Source: Dryas octopetala (lineage: Eukaryota; Streptophyta; Magnoliopsida; Rosales; Rosaceae). From it: DNA of 64,000 nt. Below are positions 61,578 through 64,000 of the stretch, in pieces. The notes beneath the pieces were generated by a model. It was given only the letters and a program-made list of their open reading frames with translations. It was not told the DNA's origin and searched no databases. The position numbers and the translations under genes are program-made. The stretch spans positions 3,720,001 to 3,784,000 of the forward strand of contig OY992838.1 in assembly GCA_963921425.1 (NCBI GenBank), read 5' to 3'. Positions within the stretch are counted from its first letter, which is position 1. Every line of letters starts with the position of its first letter.

Positions 61578-62810
61578 TCAGTCATATTGTGAAAAGTCAG
61601 TGTTGGGGAAGTACCCTCCCGAGCTTGACGTGCCCTGATTGGCCTCGTTAGCAGCACTTGCCCTCCACCTCGCCAAAACCTCACGCTGTTGTGCCTCCCA
61701 AAACGCTCGTTGTTCTCCGTGCATGTTGGTGAGGTCCTTGCCCATGACCTCATAATCTTGCTGCTTTTGTTTGAAATCGGTGTGCTCTTTGATCAATCGG
61801 TCGCGTGAAGCAGCTATGTCCTTCTGCCCGTGGCAAAGAAACCTGATACTATCGGCAAGGTCATCATCATTAGTATCAACTTGTTTGGCCCTCTTGGAGT
61901 TGTTTCTACCATGTGGCCTCGGGCGACTACCGCTAAGTGGTTGAAAGGCCGGGGCATCCTCATCCGCGCTCAATTGAACCGCTTCAGCTTCGGTATCGGC
62001 ATCAGTGGGGGTGTCGGTTTGTGCATGTTGCCACTTCACAAAGTGTTGCATCTTAGCAAAACAATGGTGCCAAGCAAAAGGACGATTTTTCGGGTTTATT
62101 GCTTGGTATCGTGCGTTGGCAAAGGTCACCTAGTAATATGAAAACAAATTAATGAATTATAAATGGTACTCAAATATTTGAATTTAATTATCACGAAATA
62201 TTTGAGTTTAACTAGCAAAAATAAAGTATACACAATCTCAAATATAGTACACACATATTGATCAAACATAAATATGTGAATTTAATTAACAAAAATATTT
62301 GACTTTAACTAGCAAAAATAAAGTATACACAATCTCAAATATAGTACACACATATTGATCAAACATAAATATGTGAATTTAATTAACAAAAATATTTGAG
62401 TTTAACTAGCACAAATAAAGTATACACAATTTAAAATAAAGTACACACATATTAATCAAACATAAATATGTGAATTTAATTAACAAAAATATTTGAGTTT
62501 AATTAGAAAAACTCACCGTATCAATTTGATTTTGCCCGCTAGTGCGTGATCGTTCGGCCGCCAAGATACATTTATGATATTTCGAGGTGGCTTGCCCTAT
62601 TTTCTTGAAGTGAGCCATGACCGCCCCAATTTGTCGCCCATTCCTCATGGCGAGAGGAGATTTCCGAATAAATTGATCGTACACTTTATTCCAAAATTCC
62701 ATGTTTCTTTGATTGGATCCGATTTCACAATCTTCCGAATTTTCCATCCAAGCTTCAACAAGCGCTACCTCTTCTTCAATGGACCAATTCTTTTTCCTTG
62801 CATTTTCCAT
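61578..62810 (-). CDS. Harbinger Myb/SANT-like protein (2 exons, 281 aa)
   Basis: The exons are 62810-62517 and 62129-61578, with GT-AG ends and phase 0. It is the second protein of plant PIF/Harbinger elements; it binds near the transposon ends and helps bring transposase into the nucleus. The Myb/SANT-like region (about residues 5-75) shows KNWSIEEEVALVEAWMENSE, FWNKVYDQFIRKSP and RNGRQIGAVMAHFKKIG. The C-terminal part fits the NAM-associated domain: FAWHHCFAKMQHFVKWQ, a linker with basic RPRPHGRNNSKRAK (a likely nuclear signal), and a charged coiled-coil-like helix (DFKQKQQDYEVMGKDL, REVLARWR). The start ATG at 62810 gives MENARKKNWS. A longer upstream frame lacks an ATG. It has no stop or frameshift. 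Confidence 0.88.
62190..62506. repeat. ~97-bp tandem repeat in Myb-like intron
   Basis: About 3.3 copies of a 97-bp unit, marked by AGTATACACAAT at 62225, 62322 and 62419, fill the intron of the Myb-like gene. Units also share GTACACACATATT and ATATGTGAATTTAATTAACA. It does not touch the splice sites. Confidence 0.9.
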
Positions 62811-63227
62811 GATTGGAAAAAAAGAATTTTCTAGAAAAAGTGAGGTGATTTGAATAGATTGATAAAATGAATGAATTGGATAGATAGATGTGTGAAAAAA
62901 TGAAGTGTGAATGCTCAATTTATAGGAAAAATGATGAAATAGCCGTTATAAATTTTTCAGAATTTTTAAATATTTTTTCGAATTTTTTTGGTATTTTTAA
63001 TTGCATTATAACGGTCAATTAATTCTAACCGTTGATCTCCAACGGATACACTCATCTGAGCCTCCAGACGCTGCCACGTGTCGCTGCCTTCTTTTTTTTT
63101 TTTTTTTTTTAATTGAAACCGGGCTTAAAAGGAGGACCGTTGATCTGCAACGGGCAAGTGATCTGGGCCAACGGTGTGAAGCAAGCGCGCGTGTGGGCGA
63201 GTGGGAGGCAGGACCTGCGGTGAACAG

Positions 63228-63505
63228 TGGCGTGTCGGCCACTTTAGTCGCTCCCTCCGAAGTACCAATATGCCCCTGCCAATAATTAAAATTCCGGACC
63301 GTGCCTCAGCTTTTTGAATTTGTCAAAAGCCCTTTTTCGTCTTTTCCATGCCCCTGCTTTATTGGCTGAACAGTGCTTGTCGGCCACTGTTTTCTCTCCC
63401 TCCGCAAGTACAAAAATGCCCCTGTCAATAACGAAAATTCCGGACTGTGCTGAAGGGTTTTAATTCTTCTCTCTGCCCTTTTTCGTCTTTTCGATTTCGG
63501 TGGGA
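63228..63505. repeat. Tandem duplication in Harbinger right end
   Basis: Two copies of about 130 bp (63228-63350 and 63376-63505) share GTCGGCCACT, CTCCCTCCG, ATGCCCCTG, AAAATTCCGGAC and CCCTTTTTCGTCTTTT. This is subterminal transposon DNA upstream of the Myb-like gene, and its repeats may be binding sites for element proteins. Confidence 0.75.
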
Positions 63506-63676
63506 CCCACTGTGATAAAAAACTCACACACTCTCACTCTCAGCTGGATCTTCTCCTCACCCTCAACTCTAACCCTCACTCACCCTCACTCTCATTATTC
63601 CGGCCCATTGTAGCAAAATTAGAGTTTCAGGGCACTCTCACTCTCACTCTCAAGCTCACCACTGTGGAAGGCCTTA

Positions 63677-63958
63677 GGGATTACACACCCTTTGGACTTT
63701 GCAAGCCCTAGAAAAAATTAGGGTCTTGTTTTTTATGCTCTTCCCACATCGAAACCCGTAGGTTATTATTGTTTTCTCAATGCCCAATGAGTATAGAAAG
63801 CCTTCCCTATGCAAGACATTTGTGACCCACTATTCCGGGAACAAATTGTTAACAAACCAACCCTATATTATATGCTTGTATGGTTCCCTAGCTAGCTTGT
63901 ACTAGTTCCCAATGCATGGTATTCCATATCTTGGAAACCCACAGTAGTTTCTTCCTAG

Positions 63959-64000
<42 letters not shown>
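63677..64000. repeat. Right flank ending in (GA)n microsatellite
   Basis: No gene is seen in the flank to the right of the Harbinger element. The last 38 or so bases (63963-64000) are a pure GA tract that continues past the window. Confidence 0.8.

Larger units (their letters stand above)
59263..63676. mobile_element. Complete two-gene PIF/Harbinger transposon
   Basis: The element spans 59266-63673 (4,408 bp) and is flanked by the 3-bp duplication TTA (59263-59265 and 63674-63676). The terminal inverted repeats begin GGCCATCCACAGTGGTGAG on the left and GGCCTTCCACAGTGGTGAG on the right, then GAGAGTGAGAGTGAGAG. It encodes both PIF/Harbinger proteins on the minus strand: a DDE transposase (59811-61193) and a Myb/SANT-like protein (61578-62810, one intron). 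Both frames are open from ATG to stop with key residues present. This makes it a candidate autonomous element and a possible enzyme source for Tourist-like MITEs. Confidence 0.92.

Noticed and set aside
62811-62918. N-terminal extension of the Harbinger Myb-like protein
   Set aside because: The extension lacks an ATG and is unlike the family; the ATG at 62810 gives a normal start.

Overview
This is a plant nuclear window. GT-AG introns, an AP2-domain gene of the AINTEGUMENTA type, a plant bHLH gene, an F-box/LRR/FBD gene, a DUF3054 plastid protein and Ty1/copia, LINE, hAT, Mutator-type and PIF/Harbinger elements all point to a flowering plant, most likely a eudicot. Sequence style suggests a woody Rosaceae-like genome, but that family guess rests on impression, not a search. 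No bacterial, organellar or CRISPR features were seen.

Layout. 1-19 kb is repeat- and F-box-rich. One F-box/LRR/FBD gene (three exons, 2870-4917) lies among locally duplicated segments. Its last-exon and 3' flank segment is copied about 4.9 kb downstream (9630-10500), together with a Tourist MITE that was already in place. A 5'-truncated LINE copy, a Mutator-like foldback element, a minus-strand Copia retrotransposon (about 11.3-16.2 kb) and a second foldback carrying a nested Mutator MITE follow. The Copia gag frame abuts the first exon of a second, broken F-box gene. 19.4-26.4 kb is a young full-length Copia element with identical 188-bp LTRs and a 5-bp target duplication, but with a decayed coding region.

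27.4-54.1 kb is the gene-bearing half, and all four genes are on the minus strand. They are a bHLH74-like transcription factor (7 coding exons, 428 aa), an AINTEGUMENTA orthologue (9 coding exons including a 9-nt micro-exon, 668 aa), a DUF3054 plastid-targeted membrane protein (5 exons, 268 aa) and a two-RRM hnRNP-like RNA-binding protein (2 exons, 320 aa). Gaps of about 7-8 kb on both sides of AINTEGUMENTA hold no recognisable gene.

54-64 kb is transposon territory: a hAT-type element with GGCCCG-rich ends and an internal tRNA-like motif, then a complete two-gene PIF/Harbinger transposon (59266-63673, TTA target duplication). The Harbinger element encodes an intact DDE transposase and an intact, spliced Myb/SANT-like partner, so it looks potentially autonomous.

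The host genes are unrelated in pathway. ANT and the bHLH factor are transcriptional regulators, the DUF3054 protein is a predicted plastid protein, and the RRM protein is a predicted mRNA-binding protein. No operon-like logic applies. The most unusual points are the F-box/Copia junction, the trans-mobilised-looking young Copia with a CAG-rich leader, the dated F-box duplication, the nested Mutator elements and the intact Harbinger.
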